In this document: piece after piece, positions 1 through 7,665 of the stretch
Layout of the letters: each line of letters starts with the position of its first letter
How positions within the stretch are numbered: the first letter of the stretch is position 1
NCBI GenBank assembly: GCA_036511675.1
Contig: DATCBU010000133.1
Location: 1-21,705 of the forward strand
From: Chersky-840 sp036511675
GTDB taxonomy: Bacteria > Actinomycetota > Acidimicrobiia > Acidimicrobiales > UBA8190
Direction of reading: 5' to 3'
DNA length: 21,705 nucleotides
Translations under genes and position numbers: made by a program
Notes under the pieces: generated by a model
Seen by the model: the letters and a program-made list of their open reading frames with translations, nothing else
What the model was told of the DNA's origin: nothing
Databases searched by the model: none

Positions 1-701
1 CCACCCCGGCATCGCTGGCTGCGCCTCCGATCACGATCAACGCACCGATCCCCAGCCCGGTCCCGGCCTCGGGGCTCACGCTGAACCTGCCGGCGACGCC
101 GCAAAGTGTCGGTCCCTTCACCGCCACCGGCGGCGCCATCAGCCTGACGGTCGACCCTGTGGTCAGCCTCACGCTGGTCGTGTCGGGGAGCAACCTCAAC
201 CTGACGTGCACGCCGTATCCGAACAACAGCGCCACCACCGGGATCGTCCCCGCTGCCCCCACGGCGGCCAAGGCGTCTCCGGTGATCGCCACCGCCACCT
301 CGGGGGGGGCGGCACCGACGCCCACCACACCGGCACCGGCGGCCACTACACCGGCACCGGCGGCCACTACACCTGCCCCGGTGACGTCGTCGCTGGCCTC
401 GACCGGCCCCGGCCCACACCTGTGGCTGGTGGCCCTGATCGGCTTCATCGTCTTGTACCTGGGCTCGGTAGTCCTGGCCCTGGTGGAGCGGCCCCGGAGC
501 CTGCTGCGGCGGGTCCTGCGGTTGGCGCCGCCGGCCATGCCGGTCCCGGCCACGGTGGCCGATGCCGCCGAGGCCAGCCCGATGGTCGACCGAAGCGTGT
601 GGTCCGAGCCACCGAGTGCCAAGCCGGCCTATCCCAAGGCCGGGGGATCACCGGGGCTGTGGTTCGACGGTTGGGAGCCTCAGGGCCGCAACCGGGACTG
701 A
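1..701 (+). CDS. C-terminal part of a cell-surface protein with an LASTG-like sorting signal (5' end outside window)
   Basis: The reading frame is open from the first complete codon at position 3, so the start lies upstream of the window. The visible part begins with a Pro/Thr/Val-rich, beta-strand-like extracellular segment, then a Thr/Pro/Ala linker with an exact TPAPAAT repeat. It ends in LASTG (codons 393-407), a hydrophobic segment (around WLVALIGFIVLYLGSVVLAL) and a basic patch (RPRSLLRRVLR). That order of motif, membrane helix and basic residues is a sortase sorting signal; class E sortases of high-GC Gram-positives are known to use LAXTG. About 60 further residues follow the basic patch, which is long for a sorting signal, so a plain single-pass membrane protein is the alternative. 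Function of the extracellular part is not recognisable. Confidence 0.7.
   Translation, partial: TPASLAAPPITINAPIPSPVPASGLTLNLPATPQSVGPFTATGGAISLTVDPVVSLTLVVSGSNLNLTCTPYPNNSATTGIVPAAPTAAKASPVIATATSGGAAPTPTTPAPAATTPAPAATTPAPVTSSLASTGPGPHLWLVALIGFIVLYLGSVVLALVERPRSLLRRVLRLAPPAMPVPATVADAAEASPMVDRSVWSEPPSAKPAYPKAGGSPGLWFDGWEPQGRNRD
327..368 (+). repeat. 21-bp perfect tandem repeat, two copies plus a partial third
   Basis: Two identical 21-bp units (327-347 and 348-368) encode TPAPAAT twice, and a diverged third begins at 369 (TPAP). It lies in the stalk just before the LASTG motif. The repeat is in frame, so copy-number change would alter stalk length without a frameshift. Confidence 0.9.
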
Positions 702-707
702 CGCCAG

Positions 708-747
708 CGGCGCTCCCCCTACACGGGGGGGTGGAGGGGGAGCGCCG
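708..747. terminator. Stem-loop between two convergent genes, candidate bidirectional terminator
   Basis: A perfect 13-bp inverted repeat pairs 708-720 with 735-747 around a 14-nt loop. It starts 7 nt after the TGA of the upstream surface-protein gene and contains the stop codon of the kinase gene on the other strand. There is no clear T-tract, as is common for actinobacterial stem-loop terminators. The position between convergent genes supports a terminator role for both. Confidence 0.6.
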
Positions 748-2173
748 GCGTTGGCATCACCCATGCCGCGGAGCGACGCGGGTGGTCGTGCCCGTCGGGT
801 GGTTGCCGGTGCCGTAGCCACAGCACCATGCGGGCGCCACGGTCGTGCTCGACCGGGGACTGCGCGTCGACCACGGCGTCCATGGCGGAGGCCAGCTCGG
901 CCACGATGGCGAGGCCGAGCCCGACGCCGAGCTTTCGACCTGGGACCCGGTCGGAGCTGTAGTGCCGCTCGAAGATGTGGGGGAGATCGTCGGCGCTGAT
1001 GCCCGGGCCGTCGTCGGAGACCCAGATGGCGATCCAGTCGCCATCGCCCTGCATGCCGATCTCCACCGTGCTCGAGGCGAACTTGAGCGCGTTCTCGATG
1101 AGGTTGGCGATCACCTGACCCACCCGGTCCGGATCGGCGTCGGCCCACAACGATGCGTCACCGGGCACGGTCACGAGCTCGATGCCGATGCCGGTGGCTT
1201 CGGGTTGGAAACCCTCGGCCACGGTCCTGGTCACGGCGCCACAGTCGATGCGCTGGGTGTGCAAAGAGAATTGGCGGGCCTGGAGGCGGGCGAGGTCGAG
1301 GAGGTCCTGGACCAGCCGTTCGAGTCGCCGGGCCTCGCTGCCGATGATGTGCACGGCGCCAGGAACGTCGTCAGTGGCACCGTCGGTGATGGCATCGGCA
1401 TAGCCGCGGATCGACGTGAGCGGCGTGCGCAGCTCGTGGGAGACCGACAGCAGGAATTCCCGTTCGAGGCCCTGGGCCCGGCTGAGGTTCTCGCCCAGGG
1501 TGTTGATGGCTTCGGCCAGATCGGCCAACTCCGGGTACTCCCGCTGGTTCACCGGGACGGTGGCGGCCAGGTTGCCGCCGGCGATCTGGCGGGTGGCCCC
1601 GACGGCTCGGACGATGGGGGCGCTGATGCGACGGGCAAGCACCGCCGCCACCACCACACCGGCCAGGAGCACCACCCCGGCCACGAGCAAGAAGTACCCG
1701 ACACCGTTGACGGGGCTGGCGACATGGCGCGTGACGACGAGGACGCGCACGTCCGACACCGGCAGCCCGTCGTCGAGCGCAGCGCGTTGCGCCGGTGACA
1801 GGGCGAGGGGCTGTGCCACGAACACGACGTGGCCCACGTTGCCGGCCACGGTGTCTCCGGATCGCAGGGCGGCGGTGTCCATCACCGGGCCACCGAGAGG
1901 GGCGGGCACGGCCCCGAGCTCGCCCGTCGGGCTCAGCCACGCCACCGTCAGACGGTCGAAGGCGCCGGCCCGCCGGAGCACGTCCTCGACTTTGTGGCGC
2001 GTGAAGGTCGGGTCCAAGGACATGAGCCCCCCGATGGCCCGGGCCTCGGTGGTGAGCTCGTTCTCCGCCGTCGAGATGGCGGCCCGCCGCACCAGGAGGA
2101 CGCTGCCGACCACGGTCAGGACCAGGGTCCCGATGACCACCCCGAGTATGGCGACGGTGATGCGTCGGCGCAC
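719..2173 (-). CDS. Two-component sensor histidine kinase (HAMP, HisKA, HATPase)
   Basis: A 484-residue membrane kinase that should sense an extracytoplasmic signal and phosphorylate the regulator encoded just upstream. Visible parts: membrane helix at about 6-28, an extracytoplasmic domain of about 125 residues, a second helix at about 158-180, a HAMP linker at about 181-233, and the H-box SHELRTPLTSIRGYAD with phospho-accepting His246. ATP-binding motifs are the N-box around N357 and N361, DDGPGI at 387-392 and GLGLAIV at 418-424. The start is GTG, 9 nt after the regulator stop, with no clear Shine-Dalgarno site, so translation is probably coupled. The last 30 residues (Pro/His-rich) run into the terminator stem. 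The sensor domain gives no clue to the ligand, so no gene symbol is given. Confidence 0.93.
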   Translation of the reverse strand: MRRRITVAILGVVIGTLVLTVVGSVLLVRRAAISTAENELTTEARAIGGLMSLDPTFTRHKVEDVLRRAGAFDRLTVAWLSPTGELGAVPAPLGGPVMDTAALRSGDTVAGNVGHVVFVAQPLALSPAQRAALDDGLPVSDVRVLVVTRHVASPVNGVGYFLLVAGVVLLAGVVVAAVLARRISAPIVRAVGATRQIAGGNLAATVPVNQREYPELADLAEAINTLGENLSRAQGLEREFLLSVSHELRTPLTSIRGYADAITDGATDDVPGAVHIIGSEARRLERLVQDLLDLARLQARQFSLHTQRIDCGAVTRTVAEGFQPEATGIGIELVTVPGDASLWADADPDRVGQVIANLIENALKFASSTVEIGMQGDGDWIAIWVSDDGPGISADDLPHIFERHYSSDRVPGRKLGVGLGLAIVAELASAMDAVVDAQSPVEHDRGARMVLWLRHRQPPDGHDHPRRSAAWVMPTPALPLHPPV

Positions 2174-2182
2174 GTGTCGGGG

Positions 2183-2863
2183 TCAGCCCAGCCGGTATCC
2201 GACCCCCCACACCGTGGTGAGGGGCAGGTCGTCGCCGAGCTTCTTGCGCAATTGCCGCACGTGGACGTCGACGGTCCGTTCGTCGCCGTACCACCCCTCA
2301 CCCCACACCCCGTCGAGGAGCTGGCGCCGTGACAGGGCCAGTCCGGTGTTGAGGGCCAGGTAGGTGAGCAGGTCGAACTCGCGGCTGGTGAGCGCGACCA
2401 CGCTCTCGCCCCGACGCACCTCGCGCCGCCCCGTGTCGATCGCCACCTGGCCGACCTCGAGGATCGAGGGCTCCAGGCGCGCCGGCGATCCGGCGCGGCG
2501 CAAGATGGCGCGCACCCGGGCCACGAGCTCGCGCGGCGAGAAGGGCTTGGTGACGTAGTCGTCGGCTCCGAACTCGAGCCCCACGACGCGGTCCACCTCG
2601 TCGTCTCGGGCCGTGAGCATCACGATGGGGACGTCCCCGGCGGCGCGCAGGCGACGGCAGACGTCGAATCCGTCGAGCTCGCCGGGGAGGCCGACGTCCA
2701 CCACCACGAGCTTGGGCCGGTCCCGCTCGGCGTAGGCCAGGCCCTGCGCCCCGTCACGGGCCTGGAGCACCCGGAAGCCCTCTCGTCGAAGGTACAACGC
2801 CACCAGGTCGGAGATGTTCTGGTCGTCCTCGATGACGACGATGGTCTCCCCGTCTCCTGCCAT
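2183..2863 (-). CDS. OmpR/PhoB-family response regulator
   Basis: A 226-residue DNA-binding regulator and the partner of the kinase encoded 9 nt downstream. The receiver domain (about 6-120) shows the acidic pair in IEDD, phospho-accepting Asp56 in VVVDVGLP, Thr84 and Lys106 in TKPFSPREL. The C-terminal winged helix (about 132-226) has the usual TSREFDLL and the recognition region TVDVHVRQLRKKLG, ending in VWGVGYRLG. I chose the ATG at 2861-2863 because it places the receiver domain at the usual distance from the N-terminus. The frame is open further upstream to an ATG at 2935, which would add 24 low-complexity residues, so the start is not certain. Confidence 0.93.
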   Translation of the reverse strand: MAGDGETIVVIEDDQNISDLVALYLRREGFRVLQARDGAQGLAYAERDRPKLVVVDVGLPGELDGFDVCRRLRAAGDVPIVMLTARDDEVDRVVGLEFGADDYVTKPFSPRELVARVRAILRRAGSPARLEPSILEVGQVAIDTGRREVRRGESVVALTSREFDLLTYLALNTGLALSRRQLLDGVWGEGWYGDERTVDVHVRQLRKKLGDDLPLTTVWGVGYRLG

Positions 2864-2929
2864 CGGTCCCAGCTTGACACCACTGGAGTGCGGCGCACGG
2901 GGACCCTCGGGGCGGGCGGGCATGCCACC

Positions 2930-2985
2930 CATCACACAACGGCGGGGTCAAAGGACCATGAAGCATTGATGAGGAACGTGTGATG
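2930..2985. promoter_or_regulatory. Divergent regulator/trpC intergenic region with an 8-bp inverted pair
   Basis: The region between the divergent regulator gene and trpC (2864-3071) contains CATCACAC at 2930-2937 and its exact complement GTGTGATG at 2978-2985, 40 nt apart, plus a small GGTC-aaag-GACC repeat at 2946-2957. These could be paired operator half-sites, for example for autoregulation of the two-component system, but 8-bp pairs at this distance can arise by chance. No convincing -35/-10 pair for the regulator gene is visible. Confidence 0.25.
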
Positions 2986-3058
2986 TCGCAGCTCCGCTGC
3001 CCGGTTCCGGCAACGGCGGTGCGGTCCCGGAGACCGCTGAGCAGCCGGCGCCGCCCAG

Positions 3059-3071
3059 TAGGCTCGGTCCG
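3059..3071 (+). promoter_or_regulatory. Candidate -10 element for leaderless transcription of trpC
   Basis: TAGGCT at 3059-3064 fits the actinobacterial -10 consensus TANNNT. The GTG of trpC starts 7 nt later, which puts the transcription start at or next to the start codon. No Shine-Dalgarno sequence precedes the GTG, as expected for a leaderless message. No good -35 hexamer is visible. Confidence 0.5.
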
Positions 3072-3938
3072 GTGCCTCCCGACACCTACCTGACGGGGAT
3101 CCTCGCCGCGCACCGCGCCCGGGCCGCCGACGACGACCGGGCCCTCGACGAGCTCGTGGACCGGGCCCTGTCCTCACCTGCCACCCGGCCCTTCGGCGGA
3201 GCTCTGTCGGTCCCGGCCGGGGGTGAGCTGGCGGTCATCGCCGAGGTGAAGCGGCGCTCACCCTCGAAGGGCCCCCTCGACGCCGGGCTCGACCCCGCCC
3301 AGCTGGCCCGCGACTACGAGGCCGGCGGGGCCTCGTGTGTCTCGGTGCTCACCGACGAGGAGTTCTTCTCTGGGTCCGCCGCCGATCTGACCGCGGCGCG
3401 CTCCGCCTGCGGGCTCCCCGTCCTGCGCAAGGACTTCACCGTGAGCCCGGCGGACCTCGCCGACGCGCGGCTCATGGGTGCCGACGCCGTGCTGCTCATC
3501 GTGGCCGCGCTCTCGGACGCGGAGCTCGTGATGTTGCTCAGCCTGGCCCACGAGCTCACGCTCGACGCCCTGGTCGAGGTGCATGACGACGCCGAGCTCC
3601 ACCGGGCCCTCGACGCCGGGGCCGAGCTCGTCGGGGTGAACCAGCGCGACCTCACCACCTTCTCGGTCGATCCCGACCGGGCCGCCCGGATGGTGGGACA
3701 AATCCCGCCCGAGGTCGTGGCCGTGGCCGAGTCGGGGATCCGGGGCAGAGACGACGTCCGAGTCCTGGGCGATGTCGGGTACCAGGCCGTGCTCGTCGGG
3801 GAGTCGCTCATCCGCGCCCCCGATCGCGGCGCCGCGGTGCGGGCGCTCACCGGGCATCGCGTGGGACAGCGGTCCGGTCCGCCTCCGAGGGCGACGCCCC
3901 CGACCGCAGTGCCCCAGGCCGGCAGGGCGGGGAGGTGA
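3072..3938 (+). CDS. trpC: Indole-3-glycerol-phosphate synthase
   Basis: Converts 1-(o-carboxyphenylamino)-1-deoxyribulose 5-phosphate to indole-3-glycerol phosphate, the fourth chemical step of the tryptophan branch, in the cytoplasm. The (beta/alpha)8-barrel catalytic residues are all present: Glu58 and Lys60 in IAEVKRRSPSKG, Lys120 in LRKDF, Glu169 in LVEVHD, Asn190 in GVNQRDL, Glu220 and Ser221 in AESGI. The protein is 288 residues; the last 25 or so (Pro/Arg/Gly-rich) lie beyond the normal end of the family. It is the first gene of the local trp operon; its TGA is 4 nt before the trpF ATG, and its last codons carry the trpF ribosome-binding site. No leader peptide or attenuator is visible upstream. 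Confidence 0.96.
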   Translation: MPPDTYLTGILAAHRARAADDDRALDELVDRALSSPATRPFGGALSVPAGGELAVIAEVKRRSPSKGPLDAGLDPAQLARDYEAGGASCVSVLTDEEFFSGSAADLTAARSACGLPVLRKDFTVSPADLADARLMGADAVLLIVAALSDAELVMLLSLAHELTLDALVEVHDDAELHRALDAGAELVGVNQRDLTTFSVDPDRAARMVGQIPPEVVAVAESGIRGRDDVRVLGDVGYQAVLVGESLIRAPDRGAAVRALTGHRVGQRSGPPPRATPPTAVPQAGRAGR

Positions 3939-3942
3939 CCGC

Positions 3943-4632
3943 ATGTTGGTGAAGATCTGCGGGATCACCTCGGAGGCCGACGCCCTGCTGGCGGTCGGGC
4001 TCGGTGCGGATGCCATCGGCTTCGTCTTCGCTCCCTCGCCGCGCCAGGTGGCGCCCCAGGCGGTGCGGCGCATCATCGAACGCGTCCCGCCCGAGATCCT
4101 CACCGTGGGGGTGTTCCGCAACGAGGCGCGCACCAGGGTGGTGGACATCGTGAACGGCATCGGTCTGCGCGCCGCGCAATTGCACGGGGACGAGACGGCC
4201 GAGGACACGCGCTGGGTGTCCGAGCGCATCGCCTTCACCATCAAGGCCTTTCCCGCCGGGCATCGCAACATCGCCCACATCGACGACTACGGCGTGGAGA
4301 CGGTCCTGGTGGACGCCGAATCGCCGGGGTCGGGCGAGGTGTTCGACTGGCGGTTGGCCGAGGGAGTCGTGGACCCGGCCCGACTCATCGTGTCGGGTGG
4401 GCTCCATGCCGACAACGTGGCCGATGCCATCGCCCATCTGCACCCCTTCGGCGTCGACGTGTCGTCGGGGGTCGAGTCCGAGCCGGGTCGCAAGGATCCC
4501 CACAAGGTGCGGGCCTTCGTGCTGGCGGCGCGCGCCGCCTCGGGGGAGAAGGGGGGCGACGCCGCCGGGGTGCGAGCCATGGACGACGACGAGGAGCTCG
4601 GGGGCCCCTTCGACTGGCAGGAGGACGGGTGA
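3943..4632 (+). CDS. trpF: Phosphoribosylanthranilate isomerase
   Basis: Catalyses the Amadori rearrangement of phosphoribosylanthranilate, supplying the substrate of TrpC encoded just upstream. The barrel starts with MLVKICGIT carrying the general-base Cys6; the general acid Asp124 lies in TVLVDAES, and the phosphate-binding end is GVDVSSGVESEPGRKDPHKV. The ATG at 3943 is set by GGAGGTG at 3931-3937; the frame is open further upstream but that part overlaps trpC. Length is 229 residues. The last 30 or so extend past the normal end and close with a strongly acidic stretch (MDDDEELGGPFDWQEDG). Its TGA overlaps the trpB GTG in a GTGA. Confidence 0.96.
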   Translation: MLVKICGITSEADALLAVGLGADAIGFVFAPSPRQVAPQAVRRIIERVPPEILTVGVFRNEARTRVVDIVNGIGLRAAQLHGDETAEDTRWVSERIAFTIKAFPAGHRNIAHIDDYGVETVLVDAESPGSGEVFDWRLAEGVVDPARLIVSGGLHADNVADAIAHLHPFGVDVSSGVESEPGRKDPHKVRAFVLAARAASGEKGGDAAGVRAMDDDEELGGPFDWQEDG

Positions 4633-5816
4633 GCGCGGGGCCCCGCACCGGGGGGCTGATGGGCGAGCCGTCGTCGAGCGGTCGCTTCGGCGAGTTCGGC
4701 GGACGCTTCGTCCCCGAATCGCTCATGCCGGCATGCCTCGAGCTCGAAACGGCCTTTCGTGCCGCGTGGGCCGATCCGGGATTTCACGACGAGTTGTCCG
4801 GCATCTTGCGCCACTACGGTGGCCGGCCCACCCCGGTGACCGAGTGCCATCGATTGTCGCAGCGTCTGGGCGTGCGGGTGCTGCTCAAGCGCGAAGACCT
4901 GGCCCACACCGGATCGCACAAGCTCAACAATGTGATCGGCCAGGCGTTGCTGGCCCGACGCATGGGCAAGTCCCGTCTGATCGCCGAGACCGGCGCCGGG
5001 CAGCACGGTGTGGCGGCGGCCACCGCCGCGGCGTTGTTCGGTATGGACTGCGTCGTCTACATGGGCGAGGTCGACACCGAGCGCCAGGAGCTCAATGTCT
5101 TTCGCATGGAGCTGCTCGGGGCCGAGGTCCGAACGGTGCGGGCCGGGAGCCGCACGCTCAAAGACGCCGTGAACGAAGCGCTGCGGGACTGGGTGGCGAA
5201 CGTGGCCGACACCCATTACTGCCTTGGGTCGGTGATGGGGCCCCATCCCTATCCGTGGATGGTGCGCGAGCTCCAGCGGGTGGTGGGCGACGAGGCCCGG
5301 GAGCAGTGCCGGGCCCTGCTCGGCGGCGGTGACCCGGATTGGGTGGTGGCCTGCATCGGGGGCGGGTCGAACGCGGCGGGGACCTTCGCCGGGTTCGTGG
5401 ACACCGACGCTGTGCTGGTGGGGGTCGAAGCCGCCGGGGGGGCGGCGGTGGGCCGGGGCGTCCCGGGTGTGGTCCACGGCATGAAGTCCTATGTCCTGCA
5501 GGACGAGGTGGGACAGATCGCCGAGGCCTATTCGATCTCGGCCGGCCTCGACTATCCCGGGATCGGTCCCGAGCATGCCCATCTGTCGGCGATAGGGCGG
5601 ACGCGCTACGAGCAGGCCGGTGACGACGAGGTGTTGGCCGCCTTCCGCCTCCTCTCGGAGACCGAGGGCATCATCCCCGCCCTCGAACCTGCCCATGCCC
5701 TGGCCTGGTTGGCACGCGAGGCAGGCAGATCGGTGCCGATCGGCGCCACCGTCCTGGTCACCCTGTCGGGGCGCGGCGACAAGGACGTCGCCCAGGTCCG
5801 CGACATGCTGCGTTGA
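4629..5816 (+). CDS. trpB: Tryptophan synthase beta chain
   Basis: PLP-dependent subunit that condenses indole with serine to give tryptophan, working in an alpha2-beta2 complex with the product of the next gene. The family start FGEFGGRFVPESLMP is at about residue 20. The PLP lysine is Lys98 in HTGSHKLNN, followed by AETGAGQHGVA and the phosphate-binding loop GGGSNAAGTF. The GTG at 4629 is supported by AGGAGG at 4619-4624 and a 4-nt overlap with trpF. An alternative in-frame ATG lies at 4659. Length of 395 residues is normal. The stop overlaps the trpA start (TTGA). Confidence 0.97.
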   Translation: MSAGPRTGGLMGEPSSSGRFGEFGGRFVPESLMPACLELETAFRAAWADPGFHDELSGILRHYGGRPTPVTECHRLSQRLGVRVLLKREDLAHTGSHKLNNVIGQALLARRMGKSRLIAETGAGQHGVAAATAAALFGMDCVVYMGEVDTERQELNVFRMELLGAEVRTVRAGSRTLKDAVNEALRDWVANVADTHYCLGSVMGPHPYPWMVRELQRVVGDEAREQCRALLGGGDPDWVVACIGGGSNAAGTFAGFVDTDAVLVGVEAAGGAAVGRGVPGVVHGMKSYVLQDEVGQIAEAYSISAGLDYPGIGPEHAHLSAIGRTRYEQAGDDEVLAAFRLLSETEGIIPALEPAHALAWLAREAGRSVPIGATVLVTLSGRGDKDVAQVRDMLR

Positions 5817-6643
5817 CCAGTCCCGCTCCGGGTGGGCCCGCCGCGGCCCGCACAGCGCGCACGGGCCCGCTCGAATCACACCTGCGGTCGAGGCGCGACG
5901 CGGGCCGCAAGCTGCTCGTCCCCTACGTCACGGGCGGGATGGGCCCGGACTGGATCGAGGCGGTCCACGCCGTCGCCGAGGCCGGGGCCGACGCCGTGGA
6001 GATCGGCATCCCCTTCTCGGATCCCATGATCGACGGTCCCACCATCCAAGAGGCGTCGCTGCGGGCCCTGCAACGGGGCACCACGCCGACGACGGTCCTG
6101 GACGCGCTGGCCCGGTCGGACCTCGCCGTCCCGCTGTGCGTGATGACGTATTACAACATCGTGTTCCGCGCCGGCCTACGCCGATTCGCCCGTTCCCTCG
6201 CCGAGGCCGGCGTGGCGGGTGCGATCATCCCCGACCTCCCCCTCGAAGAGGGAGAAGAGTGGTGCGCCGAGGCCGATGACGCCGGCGTCGCCACCGTGCT
6301 CTTGGTCGCCCCGTCCACACCGCGGGCGCGCGCCGCGGCGATCTGCGAACGCTCGCGGGGCTTCGTCTACGGCGTCGGCGTCATGGGGGTCACCGGGGAG
6401 CGTGCGGCCTTGGCCTCGACGGCCAGCGGCGTGGCCCAGATGGTGCGGGCCGTGAGCGACCGCCCGGTGTGCATCGGGATCGGCGTGTCCACGCCCGAAC
6501 AGGCGGCCCAGGCGTGTGCCCACGCCGACGGCGTGGTGGTGGGCTCGGCCATCGTGCGCAGGTTGCTCGACGGGGACGGCCCCGAGGCGGCGGGAGGGTT
6601 CGTGGCGTCGCTGCGGGCCGGCATCGACCACACCGCCCACTGA
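5813..6643 (+). CDS. trpA: Tryptophan synthase alpha chain
   Basis: Cleaves indole-3-glycerol phosphate to indole and glyceraldehyde 3-phosphate and channels indole to TrpB. The barrel motifs are LVPYVTGG, AVEIGIPFSDP with catalytic Glu63, and DGPTIQ with catalytic Asp74; the phosphate-binding loops GVMGVTGER and GIGVSTPEQ follow, and GVVVGSAIV lies near the end. Length is 276 residues. The start is taken as the TTG at 5813 that overlaps the trpB stop; no ATG or GTG fits better, and the first 18 residues before RTGPLESHL are not conserved. Last gene of the operon, convergent with the next gene. Confidence 0.95.
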   Translation: MTSPAPGGPAAARTARTGPLESHLRSRRDAGRKLLVPYVTGGMGPDWIEAVHAVAEAGADAVEIGIPFSDPMIDGPTIQEASLRALQRGTTPTTVLDALARSDLAVPLCVMTYYNIVFRAGLRRFARSLAEAGVAGAIIPDLPLEEGEEWCAEADDAGVATVLLVAPSTPRARAAAICERSRGFVYGVGVMGVTGERAALASTASGVAQMVRAVSDRPVCIGIGVSTPEQAAQACAHADGVVVGSAIVRRLLDGDGPEAAGGFVASLRAGIDHTAH

Positions 6644-6669
6644 CGCGTCGTGCGCCGGGCCCGGTTGCA

Positions 6670-6713
6670 GCCGGCGGTGGTGGTGCTCAGCGACCCAGCA
6701 GCCACCCGCCGGC
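6670..6713. terminator. Stem-loop at the trpA end, candidate terminator
   Basis: GCCGGCGGTGG at 6670-6680 pairs with CCACCCGCCGGC at 6702-6713 (11 pairs with a one-base bulge, loop of about 21 nt). It starts 27 nt after the trpA stop and overlaps the 3' end of the convergent gene. No T-tract follows, so the call rests on the stem and the convergent position. Confidence 0.4.
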
Positions 6714-7499
6714 CTGTACGGCCCGGTCGAGCGCGTGGCGCGCCAGGCCGCCTCTGTCGCCGAGGAGCAGAAGCATCACGGCGCTGATCACCAGCAGGAG
6801 GGCGCCCACGATGCCCATCCAGACGAGCCCGGGGGAGGGCCCGGTGAAGGCCAGGGAGGTGGGAGCCGCGGCCGACACCGGGGCGGAGGGCGACGCGGTC
6901 GAGGATGACGCACCGCCGCCGGCCGCAGTGGCGGGAGCCGGTGTGGCTCTCACCGGTGCGGTGGTGGGGCTGCCCGACGCTTGCGGCGTAGTGGTGGGCG
7001 TGGGCGGCGATGTCGTTCCCGTCGGAGCGGGGGCAGAGGTGGTGGGGGTGGCGCCCGACACCTCGACCACGGTGAACCCACCGATGAGGTTCCCCGAGAC
7101 CTCGCCCGGTGTCGTGTCGCCCACGAAGGTGTAGAGCGGGGCGCCGTTGTAGGTCACCTGGTAGGTGCCGTTGGCCTGGAGGACCGAGGCCACCGTGCCG
7201 GGCACGCCCGTGCCGGCGGTGGGTGTCGTCGCCGCCGACACCGTGAGGGCGGGCCATACCGGGATGCACGGCCCCGTGCAGGTGCTCATTCCGTTGTGAT
7301 CGCTGGGCAACGTGTACAGGGCGAAGCCCTGGGCGTCGGTGAGCACGGTGCCGAATTTCGCATTGGTGGCCACGCCCACGGTGGCTCCGGCGGCGAACGC
7401 CGTGGCCGGCGCCACCGCCACGGCGACCACAGTGGCCACTCCAGCCACGGCCACAAGCGTCCGCCGGGTGATCTGTCTTGCTCGCATGGCCCGAGTCAT
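6687..7499 (-). CDS. Exported protein with a secreted-repeat (Lipoprotein_15-like) domain and LAFTG wall-anchor signal
   Basis: A 270-residue exported protein. The signal peptide is ITRRTLVAVAG followed by a hydrophobic run ending near AFAAG (residue 38); the twin Arg is only loosely Tat-like. Residues 40-147 match the secreted repeat of unknown function (COG4315 / Lipoprotein_15): ALYTLPSDHNGMSTCTGPC with Cys74 and Cys78, then VWPAL, and GAPLYTFVGDTTPGE. A Thr/Pro/Ala/Ser-rich stalk (about 150-214) leads to LAFTG at 216-220, a membrane helix and a basic end, i.e. a sortase-type signal. The ATG at 7499 is set by GAGGAGAGG just upstream; the frame is open 234 nt further but that part is not conserved-looking. 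The biochemical role of the domain is unknown. Confidence 0.85.
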   Translation of the reverse strand: MTRAMRARQITRRTLVAVAGVATVVAVAVAPATAFAAGATVGVATNAKFGTVLTDAQGFALYTLPSDHNGMSTCTGPCIPVWPALTVSAATTPTAGTGVPGTVASVLQANGTYQVTYNGAPLYTFVGDTTPGEVSGNLIGGFTVVEVSGATPTTSAPAPTGTTSPPTPTTTPQASGSPTTAPVRATPAPATAAGGGASSSTASPSAPVSAAAPTSLAFTGPSPGLVWMGIVGALLLVISAVMLLLLGDRGGLARHALDRAVQAGGWLLGR

Positions 7500-7665
7500 C
7501 CTCTCCTCGGTCGGCGTGGCGCCGACGGCCCTGGTACGGCTGGGTGGGGGGTTTCGTTCACGGTGGACGACCTCGTGGTGGCGGTGACCCCGAACCCCCG
7601 GTTGATCCCGGGGGGCCGGGCCTCGTTGATGAAGACAGAGCCAGATCCACAGTGTCGCCACAGGA

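Noticed and set aside
327..368. Tandem repeats as a CRISPR array
   Set aside because: Units are contiguous with no spacers and encode an in-frame stalk.
845..1798. 317-codon open frame on the plus strand opposite the histidine kinase
   Set aside because: The kinase on the other strand has H-box, N-box and G-boxes; the plus frame has no domain.
4287..5879. 530-codon open frame on the minus strand across trpF, trpB and trpA
   Set aside because: Antisense to unmistakable trp genes and has no recognisable domain.
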